Assembly: GCA_963695445.1 (NCBI GenBank) | Contig: CAVOGV010000038.1 | Coordinates: forward strand, 124,001 to 188,000 | Origin: Thiohalocapsa sp963695445 | GTDB taxonomy: Bacteria; Pseudomonadota; Gammaproteobacteria; Chromatiales; Chromatiaceae | Direction: 5' to 3' | DNA: 64,000 nt | Shown: positions 48,131 through 57,793 of the stretch, piece by piece | How the letters are laid out: each line of letters begins with the position of its first letter | Numbering within the stretch: the first letter of the stretch is position 1 | Notes under the pieces: generated by a model | Databases searched by the model: none | The model's input: the letters and a program-made list of their open reading frames with translations, nothing else | What the model was told of the DNA's origin: nothing | Position numbers and translations under genes: made by a program

Positions 48131-48907
48131 ATGAACGACTACCGCAACAACGAGTGGACCCGCACCGGCCCCAACACGCCCGGCCCAGCCACCCCCCAGG
48201 AGCCGATCGGCCAATCGCCAGGTCAGCCGGCCGGCTATCCGCCAGTCCAACCGCCAGCCCAACCACTGGCCAAGCCGCTGTCGAGGCGACGCTCCAGCCG
48301 GCGCAGCAGCTCGCGACACTCATCCGGCGGCAGCGGAAGCAGCCGGCGCAAACTCAAGCGCATGAAGCTTTTCATTGGCGTGTTATTGGTCGTCCTCGTT
48401 GTCCTCGCGGTGGCCGGCGTCATGACCTTCTTCAAGATGCAGCAGTTCCGCGGCGAGGCGCAACAACTCACCATCGATCTGCGGCAGTCGGAAGCGGATT
48501 TGGCCCGCGCACGGGAGAAGATCACGGAGATGAACAACGACCTGCGCATCATGCTCGCCAACCGTATCCCCGGCGTCGCCGAGTTGAGCATGAACCGGCA
48601 GCTCGAGATCAATGATCAATACGTGCGCAACATCACCTTCGTGCAGTCGGGCACCGACCAGAGCAAGGCCATCGAATTCAGCACCGTGCTGGAAAATACG
48701 CGCGCTGTCCCCGCGCTGCCCAACGTAACCATCGTGTTGTTCGACGAGTCCGGCCTGCAGACCGGCGCGGCCCGGCTGACCCAGGATCAAGCCGTCACGC
48801 CGGTGGACGTCGCGGAGTTGCAGCCTGGGGAGACACGCACCTATTCGGCTCAGATCCAGCTTCAGCGCGAGACGCCGTCAAAGTATTTCGTCGTCGACGT
48901 CAACTGA
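48131..48907 (+). CDS. Single-pass membrane protein with coiled coil and FxLYD-like domain
   Basis: Protein of 258 residues. The first 75 are Pro/Gln-rich then Ser/Arg-rich and cytoplasmic. One membrane helix follows (LFIGVLLVVLVVLAVAGVMTFF), then a coiled coil (QLTIDLRQSEADLARAREKI). The last 100 residues form a beta-sandwich-like domain (EFSTVLENTRAVPALPNVTI, LQPGETRTYSAQIQL), similar to FxLYD domains. ATG at 48131 is chosen because the upstream sequence lacks coding character. Function unknown. Confidence 0.75.
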   Translation: MNDYRNNEWTRTGPNTPGPATPQEPIGQSPGQPAGYPPVQPPAQPLAKPLSRRRSSRRSSSRHSSGGSGSSRRKLKRMKLFIGVLLVVLVVLAVAGVMTFFKMQQFRGEAQQLTIDLRQSEADLARAREKITEMNNDLRIMLANRIPGVAELSMNRQLEINDQYVRNITFVQSGTDQSKAIEFSTVLENTRAVPALPNVTIVLFDESGLQTGAARLTQDQAVTPVDVAELQPGETRTYSAQIQLQRETPSKYFVVDVN

Positions 48908-49175
48908 CACCCGCATTCAGACGCCCGACTGCCCGCGAGGCGATACCCCAGACCTCGTCGAGTTCGGCGGTGCGCGCGCCTGGGTCTGACAACAGCTCTT
49001 TCCGACGTGTACGGCGACCCCTGCCCGACTCCAGCCCGCTGCAAGTCGACCGACCGTTCGTCGGACGACCACCTCCGTTCTCCCGCGCCCACGCTCTCGT
49101 CAACGCGCACGCCGCGACCATGTCGTTAACAGCCGAAGCCCGCAACGGCGCGTCCCGCGCCCTGCTCGGCCAAAG

Positions 49176-49184
49176 TTATCCACA
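49176..49184 (+). promoter_or_regulatory. DnaA box upstream of nrdA
   Basis: TTATCCACA matches the DnaA consensus exactly. A weaker match (CTATGCACG) follows at 49197. In Escherichia coli two DnaA boxes precede nrdAB and tie it to replication, so the same link is likely here. Confidence 0.65.
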
Positions 49185-49224
49185 GTTTTCGCACAGGCTA
49201 TGCACGGGATTCCCCCAAGCTTAG

Positions 49225-49240
49225 GCACAAGATGTAGTGG
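49225..49240 (+). promoter_or_regulatory. NrdR box upstream of nrdA
   Basis: GCACAAGATGTAGTGG fits the 16-base NrdR palindrome (acaCwAtATaTwGtgt) at its core C-A/A..T/G positions. It abuts the -35 hexamer, a position where NrdR would repress. Only one box is clear; NrdR sites usually come as two. Confidence 0.6.
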
Positions 49241-49268
49241 TTGACAGTGTGTCGGCAGGGTATATATT
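49241..49268 (+). promoter_or_regulatory. Sigma-70 promoter of nrdA
   Basis: TTGACA at 49241-49246, a 16-base spacer and TATATT at 49263-49268. This is a near-consensus promoter about 105 bases before the nrdA start. Confidence 0.75.
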
Positions 49269-49372
49269 CCGTTCACATCGCCTTGCCGATTCCGTCCATG
49301 CCGTCCCGCCATGCGGTTCCGATGGACGACCCGAACATGACCGCCAGAAATCCAATGACAGAGGAGCGACCA

Positions 49373-52323
49373 ATGGCCGCAGCGACCAGCGTTGAGGAAC
49401 CGACGACCACCCAGACGCCAGGCGACCGGACGTCCGAGCGCCAGGACGATCGAGCCGGGTGCCGCGGAGCGACCAGCACCCGACATCGCCGCCCATCAGC
49501 CGGGCAAGGTCCAGGTCATTCGTCGCAACGGCAAGGTCACCCACTTCGACCCGAACAAGATCAAGGTCGCGATGACCAAGGCGTTCCTGGCCGTCGAGGG
49601 GGGCAATGCCGCCGCCTCCAGCCGCATCCATCACCAAGTCCAGGATCTCGCCGAACAGGTGACCTCGGCCCTGACCCGACGCCTGCCCGGCGGCGGCACC
49701 GTGCACATCGAAGACGTACAGGATCAGGTGGAACTGGCGCTGATGCGCGCCGGGGAGCACAAGGTCGCGCGCGACTACGTGCTCTACCGCGAGGCCCGCG
49801 CCCGCGAGCGCGCCGAGAAGGCCGCCGCCGCGGCGCCGGTCGAACAGCACGGCCTCAACGTCACGCTCGCCGACGGCAGCACCCGGCCGCTGGACACCGA
49901 GCGCCTGGCCCGGCTGGTGGACGAGGCCGCCCGCGATCTCGACGGCGTCGACGCCGAGGCCATCCTCAAGGACAGCCTGCGCAACCTGTTCGACGGCGTC
50001 AAAGAGGCCGACGTCGGCCAGTCGCTGGTCATGTCCGCCCGCGCCATGATCGAGCGCGAACCCGCCTACAGCCAGGCCGCCGCCCGGCTGCTGCTCGACA
50101 TCATGCGGCGCGAGGCGCTGGGCCTGCTGGACATGGCGGTCGGCGTCGAGACCCAGGCCGACATGCAGGATCGCTACGCGGACTACTTCGGCGCCTACAT
50201 CAAACGCGCCGGCGACCTGGAACTGCTCGACAAGCAACTCGGCCGCTTCGACCTGGCCCGCCTCGGCGCCGCCCTGCGGCCCGAGCGCGACCTGCAGTTC
50301 ACCTATCTGGGCCTGCAGACCCTCTACGACCGCTACTTCATCCACACCGCCGGCGGCATCCGCTTCGAGCTGCCGCAGGCCTTCTTCATGCGCGTCGCGA
50401 TGGGGCTGGCCATCAACGAGATCGACCGCGAAGAGCGCGCCATCGAGTTCTACGAGCTGCTGTCGTCGTTCGACTTCATGAGCAGCACGCCGACCCTGTT
50501 CAACTCCGGCACGCTGCGCCCGCAGCTCAGCTCCTGTTATCTGACCACGGTGCCCGACGACCTCGACGGCATCTACGGCGCCATCAAGGACAACGCCCTG
50601 CTCAGCAAGTTCGCCGGCGGCCTCGGCAACGACTGGTCGCGCGTGCGCGGCATGGGCGCCCACATCAAGGGCACCAATGGCAAGTCTCAAGGCGTGGTGC
50701 CGTTTCTTGAAGGTGGCCAACGATACCGCGGTGGCAGTGAATCAAGGCGGCAAGCGCAAGGGCGCCGTCTGCGCCTATCTCGAGACCTGGCACGTCGACA
50801 TCGAAGAGTTCCTCGACCTGCGCAAGAACACCGGCGACGACCGCCGCCGCACCCACGACATGAACACCGCCAACTGGGTGCCGGACCTGTTCATGAAGCG
50901 CGTCGCCGAGGACCAGCACTGGACGCTGTTCTCGCCCGACGAGACCCCGGACCTGCACGACCTCACCGGCCAGGCCTTCGAGGATGCCTACCTGGCCTAT
51001 GAAGAGCGCGCCCAGCGCGGCGACATGCGCGTCGGCAAGCAGGTCAAGGCCGTCGATCTGTGGCGCAAGATGCTGGCCATGCTGTTCGAGACCGGCCATC
51101 CGTGGATCGCCTTCAAGGACCCGTGCAACCTGCGCTACACCAACCAGCACGTCGGGCAGGTGCACAGCAGCAATCTCTGCACCGAGATCACGCTGCACAC
51201 CAACGATCAGGAGATCGCCGTCTGCAACCTCGGCAGCGTCAACCTGGCCAACCACGTCGGCGAGCGCGGGCTCGACACCGCCAAGCTGCAGAAGACCGTC
51301 AGCACCGCGATGCGCATGCTCGACAACGTCATCGACTACAACTTCTACAACGTGCCCCAGGCGCGCAAGTCCAACCTGCGCCATCGCCCGGTCGGCCTCG
51401 GCCTGATGGGCTTCCAGGACGCGCTGTACAAGCTCGGCATCGCCTACGCCAGCCCGGATGCGGTGCAGTTCGCCGACCAGAGCATGGAGATCCTGAGCTA
51501 CTACGCCATCGAGGCCAGCACCGATCTGGCCGAGGAGCGCGGTCGCTACCAGAGCTTCGACGGCAGCCTCTGGAGCCGCGGCATCCTGCCCATCGACAGC
51601 ATCCAGTTGCTGGCCGAGGGCCGCGGCGGCTACCTGGAGATGGACACCGCCAGCACCCTGGACTGGAACCGCCTGCGTGATCGCGTCACCAGCGTCGGCA
51701 TGCGCAACTCCAACTGCATGGCCATCGCCCCCACCGCCACCATCAGCAACATCGTCGGCGTCAGCCAGTCCATCGAACCGACCTATCAGAACCTGTTCGT
51801 CAAATCCAACCTGTCCGGCGAGTTCACCGTGGTCAACCCCTACCTGGTCGCCGACCTCAAGGAACGCGGCATCTGGGACAGCGTCATGGTCAACGACCTC
51901 AAGTACTACGACGGCAGCGTGCAGCAGATCGACCGCATCCCGGACGACCTCAAGCAGACCTACGCCACCGCGTTCGAGATCGACGCCCGCTGGCTGGTCG
52001 AGGCCGGCAGCCGCCGCCAGAAATGGCTCGACCAGGCGCAGAGCCTGAACCTGTACATGAGCGAGCCCAACGGCAAAAAGCTCGACAACCTGTACAAGCT
52101 CGCCTGGGTGCGCGGCCTCAAGACCACCTACTACCTGCGCTCGATGGGCGCCACCCATGTCGAGAAATCGACCATGGACGATGCGACCAAGTCGAACCGG
52201 TTGTCCGCGGTTGGGGGGAGCTACATCAGCATGGACAAGGGCAAGTCGAATGGGTCCGGCAACGGCGCCACCGCGCCCGCGGCCTGCTCGATCCTGGACC
52301 CGGAGTGTGAGAGCTGCCAGTAA
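49373..52323 (+). CDS. nrdA: Class Ia ribonucleotide reductase alpha subunit (two frameshifts)
   Basis: Makes deoxyribonucleotides with NrdB; about 983 residues. ATG 49373 follows GAGGAG at good spacing (MAAATSVEEPTTTQTPGD). A first ATP-cone (VQVIRRNGKVTHFDPNKIKV) is followed by a second, more divergent one (LNVTLADGSTRPLDTERLARL), as in Pseudomonas NrdA. Catalytic motifs include LSSCYLTTVPDD, NLCTEI, VCNLGSVNL and NCMAIAPTATISNI. The redox-active tail ends CESCQ. Frame breaks lie near 49450 in the disordered N-terminus and at about 50708, where one extra T splits VVPFLKVANDTAVAV. Both look like base errors in an essential gene. Confidence 0.95.
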
Positions 52324-52378
52324 GAAAAGGGTGAAGTTTGAAGGGTGAAGTTTGAAATGCGGAGCGCCGACTGGGAGC

Positions 52379-52432
52379 GCCGACTTCCAGTCGGCCCGCG
52401 CCGCGAAGCGGCGCTGATGGCACGGCGTCACA
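52379..52432. repeat. Dispersed copy of the 6.5-kb repeat palindrome
   Basis: GCCGACTTCCAGTCGGC at 52379-52395, continuing with CCGC and CGGCGCTGATGG, repeats the palindrome and part of the flank of the 126-bp units at 6531-6960 with one change in the palindrome. It lies just after nrdA, next to a tandem 15-base duplication (GGTGAAGTTTGAAGG-like) at 52329. Confidence 0.65.
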
Positions 52433-52479
52433 TGGGAATAGGGATACGACCCACTTTTCATTATGCCTCAGCAAAGCAC

Positions 52480-52700
52480 ACCTCAGAGGGTCGCTTAAGT
52501 GGGCACGTGAAGCATTGCCGACTCCAGTTCGCCGGTAGGCAAAAGGGAAGACCTGAGCCTCCCTCACGGCTCCGTTTCTGATGCTGGAAGCAGCATCCGG
52601 GACTGGCCCGATAGGGAAGTGGGTTCCTAGGTTGCGTGCAGCCTAGATCAGGAAACATTTCATTCAACCTGGAACAGGTTAGAACTAAAACCTAAGGGAA
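52480..52700 (+). other. Structured leader or candidate ncRNA
   Basis: Many local stems lie in one 220-base stretch: TTGCC/GGCAA around 52516-52543, GAGCC/GGCTC near 52556, GATGCTG-GAAG-CAGCATC at 52580-52597, GGAA/TTCC near 52615 and CTAGGTTG-CGTG-CAGCCTAG near 52627-52646. No reading frame is convincing. It immediately precedes the low-GC regulator-like gene at 52710. I recognise no riboswitch or known RNA family. Confidence 0.35.
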
Positions 52701-52709
52701 AGGACAACT

Positions 52710-53345
52710 ATGAGTGCGGAATTCAACCTACCTGGCTCTTCGTTCGAAGAGGTCCAGAAGATCGTCAAGGGCTACAGTCATGCCTCAGACAATGTATCGC
52801 TAGACGCTTTGGCGAAACTAACCGGCTTAAACAAGACAGTAATAAGTCGAAACAACAAGTTTCTACATGATATTGGCTTAATTTCTGGAGGCATGAAAAA
52901 ATCTGCGACGGAACTAGGAAAACGACTCGGACGCGCGCTTGACCATAAGCAGATCCAAGACATCGAAAAATATTGGGCAGAAGCAATTCAAACGAACGAA
53001 ACGGTTTCTGGCCTTGCGACCACTGTTCGAATAAAGGGTGGGATGTCCGAAAAGGATTTTTCTGATCATGTGCTTTATGTCTCTGGCCAGAAGAACAATG
53101 CTGGGAACAAGACCGGCGCGCGCTGTGTGGCCGATGTACTTCTCGCGGGTAGATTGCTGAAAGAAAATGACGGCAAGTTGTCGGTAGCAATGCCCGTCGA
53201 TAGATCGATTGAAGAACCGATGCGCGAGCCAGAAGCAGAGGCGCCCCAACAGTCCGATACCTCTGCACCTCTACAAAAACCGAACCTGCCACCAGTAGTT
53301 CCTCACATTCAACGTCCCCCAAATTGCAATAAACCTTCAGCTTGA
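52710..53345 (+). CDS. Winged-helix-like accessory protein of unknown function
   Basis: Protein of 211 residues. The N-terminal third looks like a winged helix (VSLDALAKLTGLNKTVISRN, FLHDIGLISGG). The middle is helical (ELGKRLGRALDHKQIQDIEK) and the last 50 residues are Pro/Glu-rich and probably disordered. GC content is visibly lower than in the flanking housekeeping genes, suggesting acquisition. AAGGACAACT precedes the ATG. I have a general impression of similar proteins in accessory regions but cannot name the family. Confidence 0.7.
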   Translation: MSAEFNLPGSSFEEVQKIVKGYSHASDNVSLDALAKLTGLNKTVISRNNKFLHDIGLISGGMKKSATELGKRLGRALDHKQIQDIEKYWAEAIQTNETVSGLATTVRIKGGMSEKDFSDHVLYVSGQKNNAGNKTGARCVADVLLAGRLLKENDGKLSVAMPVDRSIEEPMREPEAEAPQQSDTSAPLQKPNLPPVVPHIQRPPNCNKPSA

Positions 53346-54194
53346 TCAGCCGAACAGATAATGCGGATCCACTAAATTGAACCAATCATGTATTAGAGAA
53401 AGCGGGGCGGAGCATATCATTTCAAAGCTGCTTACTCATCTGAAGCATTCAGGTGCGCCAATCGATGGCAACAGTACCAGAGAGTCGGTCGTTGTTTAGA
53501 GCACGGTCTCTTAGGATCGGGCTGGACAAGGTTTTCGAATATCTATACGCGGCGTCTAAGCAGAATCGGAAAACGCGAATGGAAGTTCAAAGACCGTGAA
53601 TAAGAAAATCGAATGCGGATACTCGCTGTGGCGCAAAGAGTCACGTGAACGGCTGATGCTGTATTGAAGGACAGTTGCTGCGAAACCACTCACCACTACA
53701 ATGTACAACCGAGTCTCAACTCGGCAATCGGCTACGTGACGAGATGGTCAGGCAATCGTATGAAGTACATGGGGCTCTAACAAGGCAAATCACACGGAGC
53801 TGTCAGCTCGCTCCGCTCGATTCCGGCTCCGGTGATTGGGCAAGTTACAAAAGATTTCACGAGTGACGCGGGTCACGGGGTCAGGGACACGAGGGTTACG
53901 GAGTCACAGCGATGGTCACGCGAGGGTCACGGGGCCACGACGGGTCACGGGGCCCGAGGGTGACACGGGGCCAGGTCTTCCCTTTGACTTCCTCCTCGAC
54001 TGCACGAGGGTCACGGGGTCAGGTCTTCCCTTTTGACTTCCTCCTCGACCGGCGAAATGAAGATGCTTAACAATGACACCACGGTCGACACCATCATACT
54101 CTGGCCTTCGCTCTCGCTCAGGCCACAGCATGGCGCGCGGCGCGTCGGGTATTAGCTGAGAATAGTTAGAACGTGAAGACAATTGGAGGAAAAA
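53346..54194. other. Gene-poor, low-GC accessory stretch with GGTCACGGGG repeats
   Basis: About 850 bases without a convincing gene. From 53870 to 54050 the motif GGGTCACGGGG recurs. A block of about 36 bases starting ACGGGG(T/C)CAGGTCTTCCC occurs twice, at about 53965-54000 and 54013-54049. Similar GGTCAGACCCC text appears at 54480. This resembles decayed flanks of small transposable elements, but no transposase can be read. Confidence 0.5.
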
Positions 54195-54395
54195 TTGGCA
54201 AGCGACTATGGATGGGAGGTCACCGCATTACACAAAGTGAGACAAGCGTCAGATGGAGTATTGTTTTTCGAAGGGAAAATCAATTGGGACAGATACCTGG
54301 CGGATCATTCGCCGCGATTTGAACTACACCTTATTGTGCTCAACCATACCGTAATAGAGATCAACATTTTCTACCTACATCATAGAGATATATAG
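54195..54395 (+). CDS. Small hypothetical protein
   Basis: Sixty-six residues from a TTG start placed 4 bases after GGAGGA. An alternative TTG lies at 54183. The sequence (DYGWEVTALHKVRQASDGVLFFEGKINWDRY) is hydrophilic with an aromatic C-terminus and lower GC than its surroundings. No family recognised; reality depends on the good ribosome site. Confidence 0.4.
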   Translation: MASDYGWEVTALHKVRQASDGVLFFEGKINWDRYLADHSPRFELHLIVLNHTVIEINIFYLHHRDI

Positions 54396-54571
54396 GAACC
54401 AGATCATAAGAGAACGTGAAAGAACGAGGTCCGGGAAAAGCCTGGATATCCGGCAAGGAAAAGCGGGGGCAGGAAAAGCGAGGTCAGACCCCTATTCTTG
54501 CTATTTTTTCCCTCACTTCCCAATGCATAGAATTAGGATACGGCGAATCGACATCATCGAGGATCTGGTCA

Positions 54572-55138
54572 ATGCCAAAGACAGCGCAAAGAATTTATCA
54601 GTTGAAGGTGACTCTGAAGGGGTCCAAGCCACCCATCTGGCGACGCTTGCTCATCGCCAGCTCGGTCACGCTTCCCGAGTTCCATAGCGTGCTGCAGGTC
54701 GTCATGGGATGGACGAACTCTCATCTACATCAGTTTACGGCTGCGGGACGTGAATATGGCGTGCCCGACCCGGACTTCGGGATGGATGACGTCACCGACG
54801 AAAAGGGGATCAGGCTAGACCGGCTTCTCGTCAACGAAAACGATTCCATGCGCTACGAATACGATTTCGGCGACGGTTGGGAGCATGTGATCTTGTTAGA
54901 GAAGGTGTTGCCGCTCGAACCCAACAAGACGCTTCCGGTCTGTATCAAGGCCAAAGGCGCATGCCCGCCGGAAGACGTCGGCGGCCTGTGGGGATACTAC
55001 AACTTTCTGGATGCAATCAAAGACCCGACGCATCCGGAACACGAAGAGCTCAAGGAATGGCTCGGTGATGATTTCGATCCCGATGCCTACGATATCGACT
55101 GGGTTAACGAACAGCTCACGGGCTTTGATCGACGGTAG
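54572..55138 (+). CDS. Plasmid pRiA4b ORF-3 family protein
   Basis: Protein of 188 residues of the pRiA4b ORF-3 fold: YQLKVTLKGSKPPIWRRLLI, LPEFHSVLQVVMGWTNSHLHQF, YEYDFGDGWEHVILLE and CPPEDVGGLWGYYNFLDAI are the diagnostic stretches. The molecular role of the family is unknown. It is widespread on mobile DNA. ATG 54572 is chosen because the upstream frame is repeat-derived. Followed by a zinc-ribbon protein, an unknown, and DUF6398, which often occurs with or fused to this family. Confidence 0.9.
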   Translation: MPKTAQRIYQLKVTLKGSKPPIWRRLLIASSVTLPEFHSVLQVVMGWTNSHLHQFTAAGREYGVPDPDFGMDDVTDEKGIRLDRLLVNENDSMRYEYDFGDGWEHVILLEKVLPLEPNKTLPVCIKAKGACPPEDVGGLWGYYNFLDAIKDPTHPEHEELKEWLGDDFDPDAYDIDWVNEQLTGFDRR

Positions 55139-55271
55139 TGCAGACCACCGCAGACCGCCGACGACATTGCGGCCTTTGCGGTCGCTCAGGCCCCGGTCTT
55201 GCGGGGGTGTAGAACGTTAGCGGAGGCAGTCAAGACATCATGGCAAAGGCTACAAATAGATAGGTATCGAG

Positions 55272-55862
55272 ATGGCAAAGTGTCCCCTCTGCAATTCGAG
55301 AAAAGGCAAAAGACAGTGCTTGATTGCTGAAGCGCCGATCTGCAGCCTGTGCTGCGGAACCACGAGATCAGCGGAAGCGTGCGCAGGCTGTAGTTTCTAT
55401 CAGGCACCAAAGCGCGACTACAACGCGGTGCCGGCCTATTCCGTCTCCGAAATGGACGGCAACACGGAGCTTGAGCGCTGTGGGAATGCGATCGAGGGGG
55501 CCTTGTGCGCATACGACGCCAAACATGGGTACGCGCTCACCGACAAAGACGCGATCAGGATTATCGAGTTATTGATGGATCGCTATCATTTTGGCGATCA
55601 AGGCATCAATGAAGCAAGCCGCTTGATCCATGACGGCGTTGCACAGGTTGACAAGGCGATCAAAGAGGATTTGAGCGATGTCAGCCGCGAGAGGCTCGTG
55701 AAGGTGTTGGGGGTCATTCGCTTCGTTGCCCGGCGCAGGACGAAACTGGGAAGAGAGTACATGCAGGTGATCCATCAATACGTTGGGCTGCGCCTGGCAC
55801 CGGGCATCCGGGGCCTAGCCGGTATGGACACCCGGCCCGGCTCGACACCAGGCGCAGGTTGA
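55272..55862 (+). CDS. Cysteine-rich zinc-ribbon protein of unknown function
   Basis: Protein of 196 residues. The first 45 hold CPLC, CLIAEAPICSLCC and CAGC, likely one or two zinc sites. The remainder is helical (IIELLMDRYHFGDQGINEAS, LVKVLGVIRFVARRRTKLGREYM). It belongs to the accessory run between nrdA and nrdB. No function can be assigned. Confidence 0.72.
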   Translation: MAKCPLCNSRKGKRQCLIAEAPICSLCCGTTRSAEACAGCSFYQAPKRDYNAVPAYSVSEMDGNTELERCGNAIEGALCAYDAKHGYALTDKDAIRIIELLMDRYHFGDQGINEASRLIHDGVAQVDKAIKEDLSDVSRERLVKVLGVIRFVARRRTKLGREYMQVIHQYVGLRLAPGIRGLAGMDTRPGSTPGAG

Positions 55863-55921
55863 GGCGTTAAACGGCCGCACCACCCAACGATAGCTGCAGC
55901 AACTCGAAGAGAATCCGCGTC

Positions 55922-56296
55922 ATGCATCCACGTCCCCGTCAACTCAGCGACAACGATCTCGTTCGGGCGATCGAGGCGGTCCTGCCCTTTCCCGTCTACC
56001 TGACAAAGCGAGCTGGCGAGTTGCGCGGCCGAGACGGCAAGCGCTTAGCTAAAACGGGCCAAAAGGTGCTGGCGACAAAGGTACTCGATGGCGAGTCGGT
56101 TTCGGGAATCACGCTCATCATTCCATTGGATCGAGGCAAGGAAGCGCTGGCAATCTCACTGACGGCGGTCCGCCTCGAGCCGCGGCACCCGCTTTATAAG
56201 GAGATCAAGGCCTATCAGTTGAACCGGATTGCATCACTCGCCGCGGAGCGGCTACAGAACTCAGCTGATGACTTCCCATCAGTCTCCCACGTTTGA
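55922..56296 (+). CDS. Hypothetical protein
   Basis: Intact protein of 124 residues (LSDNDLVRAIEAVLPFPVYL, VSGITLIIPLDRGKEALAISL). It looks like a small alpha/beta protein without signal peptide or motif. It lies 28 bases before the DUF6398 gene on the same strand. Confidence 0.6.
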   Translation: MHPRPRQLSDNDLVRAIEAVLPFPVYLTKRAGELRGRDGKRLAKTGQKVLATKVLDGESVSGITLIIPLDRGKEALAISLTAVRLEPRHPLYKEIKAYQLNRIASLAAERLQNSADDFPSVSHV

Positions 56297-56323
56297 TTTT
56301 CCGTTTGCGCTTCCGAACCAGCA

Positions 56324-56872
56324 ATGAGCACAGACACGATTAGAGTTCCAAAGGCCATGGCCGACCGTTACGCGGCCATCACCGAGTTGACCGACGCCTT
56401 CTGCGGCGAAAGGCTCAACGACGAGTACGCGCAGATGATCCGGCAGGCGACAGCCGCGCTGTGCCGCAAACGGCCGCCGCCGGTCGCGGCCGGCGCGCCC
56501 GCAAGCTGGGCTGCCGGCGTCACGCACGCTGTCGGCACGGTGAACTTTGTCTTCGACCGTGGACGTTCACCGCATGTCACCTCGGCGGAGCTGTACAGCG
56601 CGTTCGGCGTCGCCGAAAGCACAGGACAGGGGAAGTCGAAGCGGATACGCGACCTGTTGCGGATGGGGATGTTCGATCCCGACTGGACCCTGCCGTCACG
56701 ACTCGCCGATAACCCGAGGGTCTGGCTGGTATCTATCAATGGTTTCGTCTTAGATGCCCGGTCGCTGGAGCGGGAGCAGCAAGCCTTGCTGCATGCGGCA
56801 GGGCTGATCCCATTTATACATGCAGATCGGGAAAGAACCCCCGACGGCAGCGGAGACGGTAGTCAACGATGA
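56324..56872 (+). CDS. DUF6398-domain protein
   Basis: Protein of 182 residues. The family's diagnostic stretches are present: VPKAMADRYAAITELTDAFC, NDEYAQMIRQATAALCRKRP, WAAGVTHAVGTVNFVFD and a helix-turn-helix-like GVAESTGQGKSKRIRDLLRM, then NPRVWLVSINGFVLDAR. The domain often accompanies pRiA4b ORF-3 proteins. The next gene starts at 56869, overlapping the stop as ATGA. Function unknown. Confidence 0.82.
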   Translation: MSTDTIRVPKAMADRYAAITELTDAFCGERLNDEYAQMIRQATAALCRKRPPPVAAGAPASWAAGVTHAVGTVNFVFDRGRSPHVTSAELYSAFGVAESTGQGKSKRIRDLLRMGMFDPDWTLPSRLADNPRVWLVSINGFVLDARSLEREQQALLHAAGLIPFIHADRERTPDGSGDGSQR

Positions 56873-57489
56873 ACTACACCGCCATCCTCGCAGCGCTCAA
56901 CCAGGCCAGCCTGTTCGAGCTCTATCGACTCAATGCGGCAATCCGCAACCAGCTCAGGGACCCGGCCCGCACCCGCAAGGTCAAGCAGGCGCTTCATGTG
57001 GGACAGACCGTCACCTGGTTCGATGATCAAGAGAACCGCCTGGTGGAAGCACAGTTGCTCGAGATCAACCGAACACGCGCGCTGGTCCAGAACATCGGCG
57101 ACGGTGAGCGCTGGAGTATCCAGTTTGGTGCGATCAACGTGGACGGACAAGACGCAGAGATCGCCGCCCACGGACAGCGCAAGCTGGACCGGAACAGCCT
57201 ACGCGTGGGAGACCGGGTAGCCTTCAAGGATCGCCACGGGCATGAGCGGTTTGGCGAGGTGGTGAAGTTGAACCCGAAGTCAGCGGCCGTCATGGTCGGG
57301 ACGGTGCGCTGGCGTGTCTCCTATGGACTCCTGATGCCGGTGATCGACGGCGATCTGGGCAGCGCTGATCCGCTGGCGCTGCCGGGCGATTTCACCAGGC
57401 TGCCAAACGATGACAGGTCCCTGCTGCCGGCTCAGGCGTCGCGGGGCAATGTATTTGCCAACGACGCAAGCGACCGTGACGAATGCTGA
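56869..57489 (+). CDS. Hypothetical protein coupled to DUF6398
   Basis: Protein of 206 residues with two small beta-barrel-like segments (LHVGQTVTWFDDQENRLVEAQL; LRVGDRVAFKDRHGHERFGEV), each reminiscent of SH3/Tudor-like ribbons. The N-terminus is helical (ILAALNQASLFELYRLNAAI). Its ATG overlaps the stop of the DUF6398 gene. No family recognised. Confidence 0.7.
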   Translation: MNYTAILAALNQASLFELYRLNAAIRNQLRDPARTRKVKQALHVGQTVTWFDDQENRLVEAQLLEINRTRALVQNIGDGERWSIQFGAINVDGQDAEIAAHGQRKLDRNSLRVGDRVAFKDRHGHERFGEVVKLNPKSAAVMVGTVRWRVSYGLLMPVIDGDLGSADPLALPGDFTRLPNDDRSLLPAQASRGNVFANDASDRDEC

Positions 57490-57558
57490 ACCGAGGCCGC
57501 AACCCATGACGGAACGGCCCCGCGCGCTCCGGCATCAGGACGACTTAGAGGAAACGAC

Positions 57559-57793
57559 ATGGCCGCAGGTGCATCGGCGACAGGCCTCCCATGGTGGGAT
57601 CTACCGGACTACGCGCGGGTGGCGATTGTCCTCGCTGGCTTGGTCACCACGGCGGGCCTCGGCACGCTGTCGGTGCGGCTATGGCAGCGGAGAACGGCCC
57701 GACACACGCATGGAGCCCGCAACGATCCCGCTCCCGACGATCGGCGGCCAAGCCACCGGCAAGGGATCTCCGCTCAACCACCGGCGCACGTCA
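57559..57793 (+). CDS. Possible small membrane protein (3' end uncertain)
   Basis: An ATG after GAGGAAACGAC opens a frame with one membrane helix (ARVAIVLAGLVTTAGLGTL). The frame stays open into the next gene, so either it encodes a short protein whose stop is hidden by a base error, or it is the N-terminus of the PsiE-like protein. The end given is nominal. Confidence 0.35.

Noticed and set aside
50665..52461. 598-residue frame antisense to nrdA
   Set aside because: Shadow of the conserved nrdA coding sequence, with no domain of its own. The same holds for 49221-50720.
52480..52700. Cobalamin riboswitch or other known RNA
   Set aside because: The conserved B12-box and core motifs are missing, and it matches no RNA family I can recall.
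53870..54050. Intact transposable element
   Set aside because: Only repeat text remains; no transposase frame or clear terminal inverted repeats.
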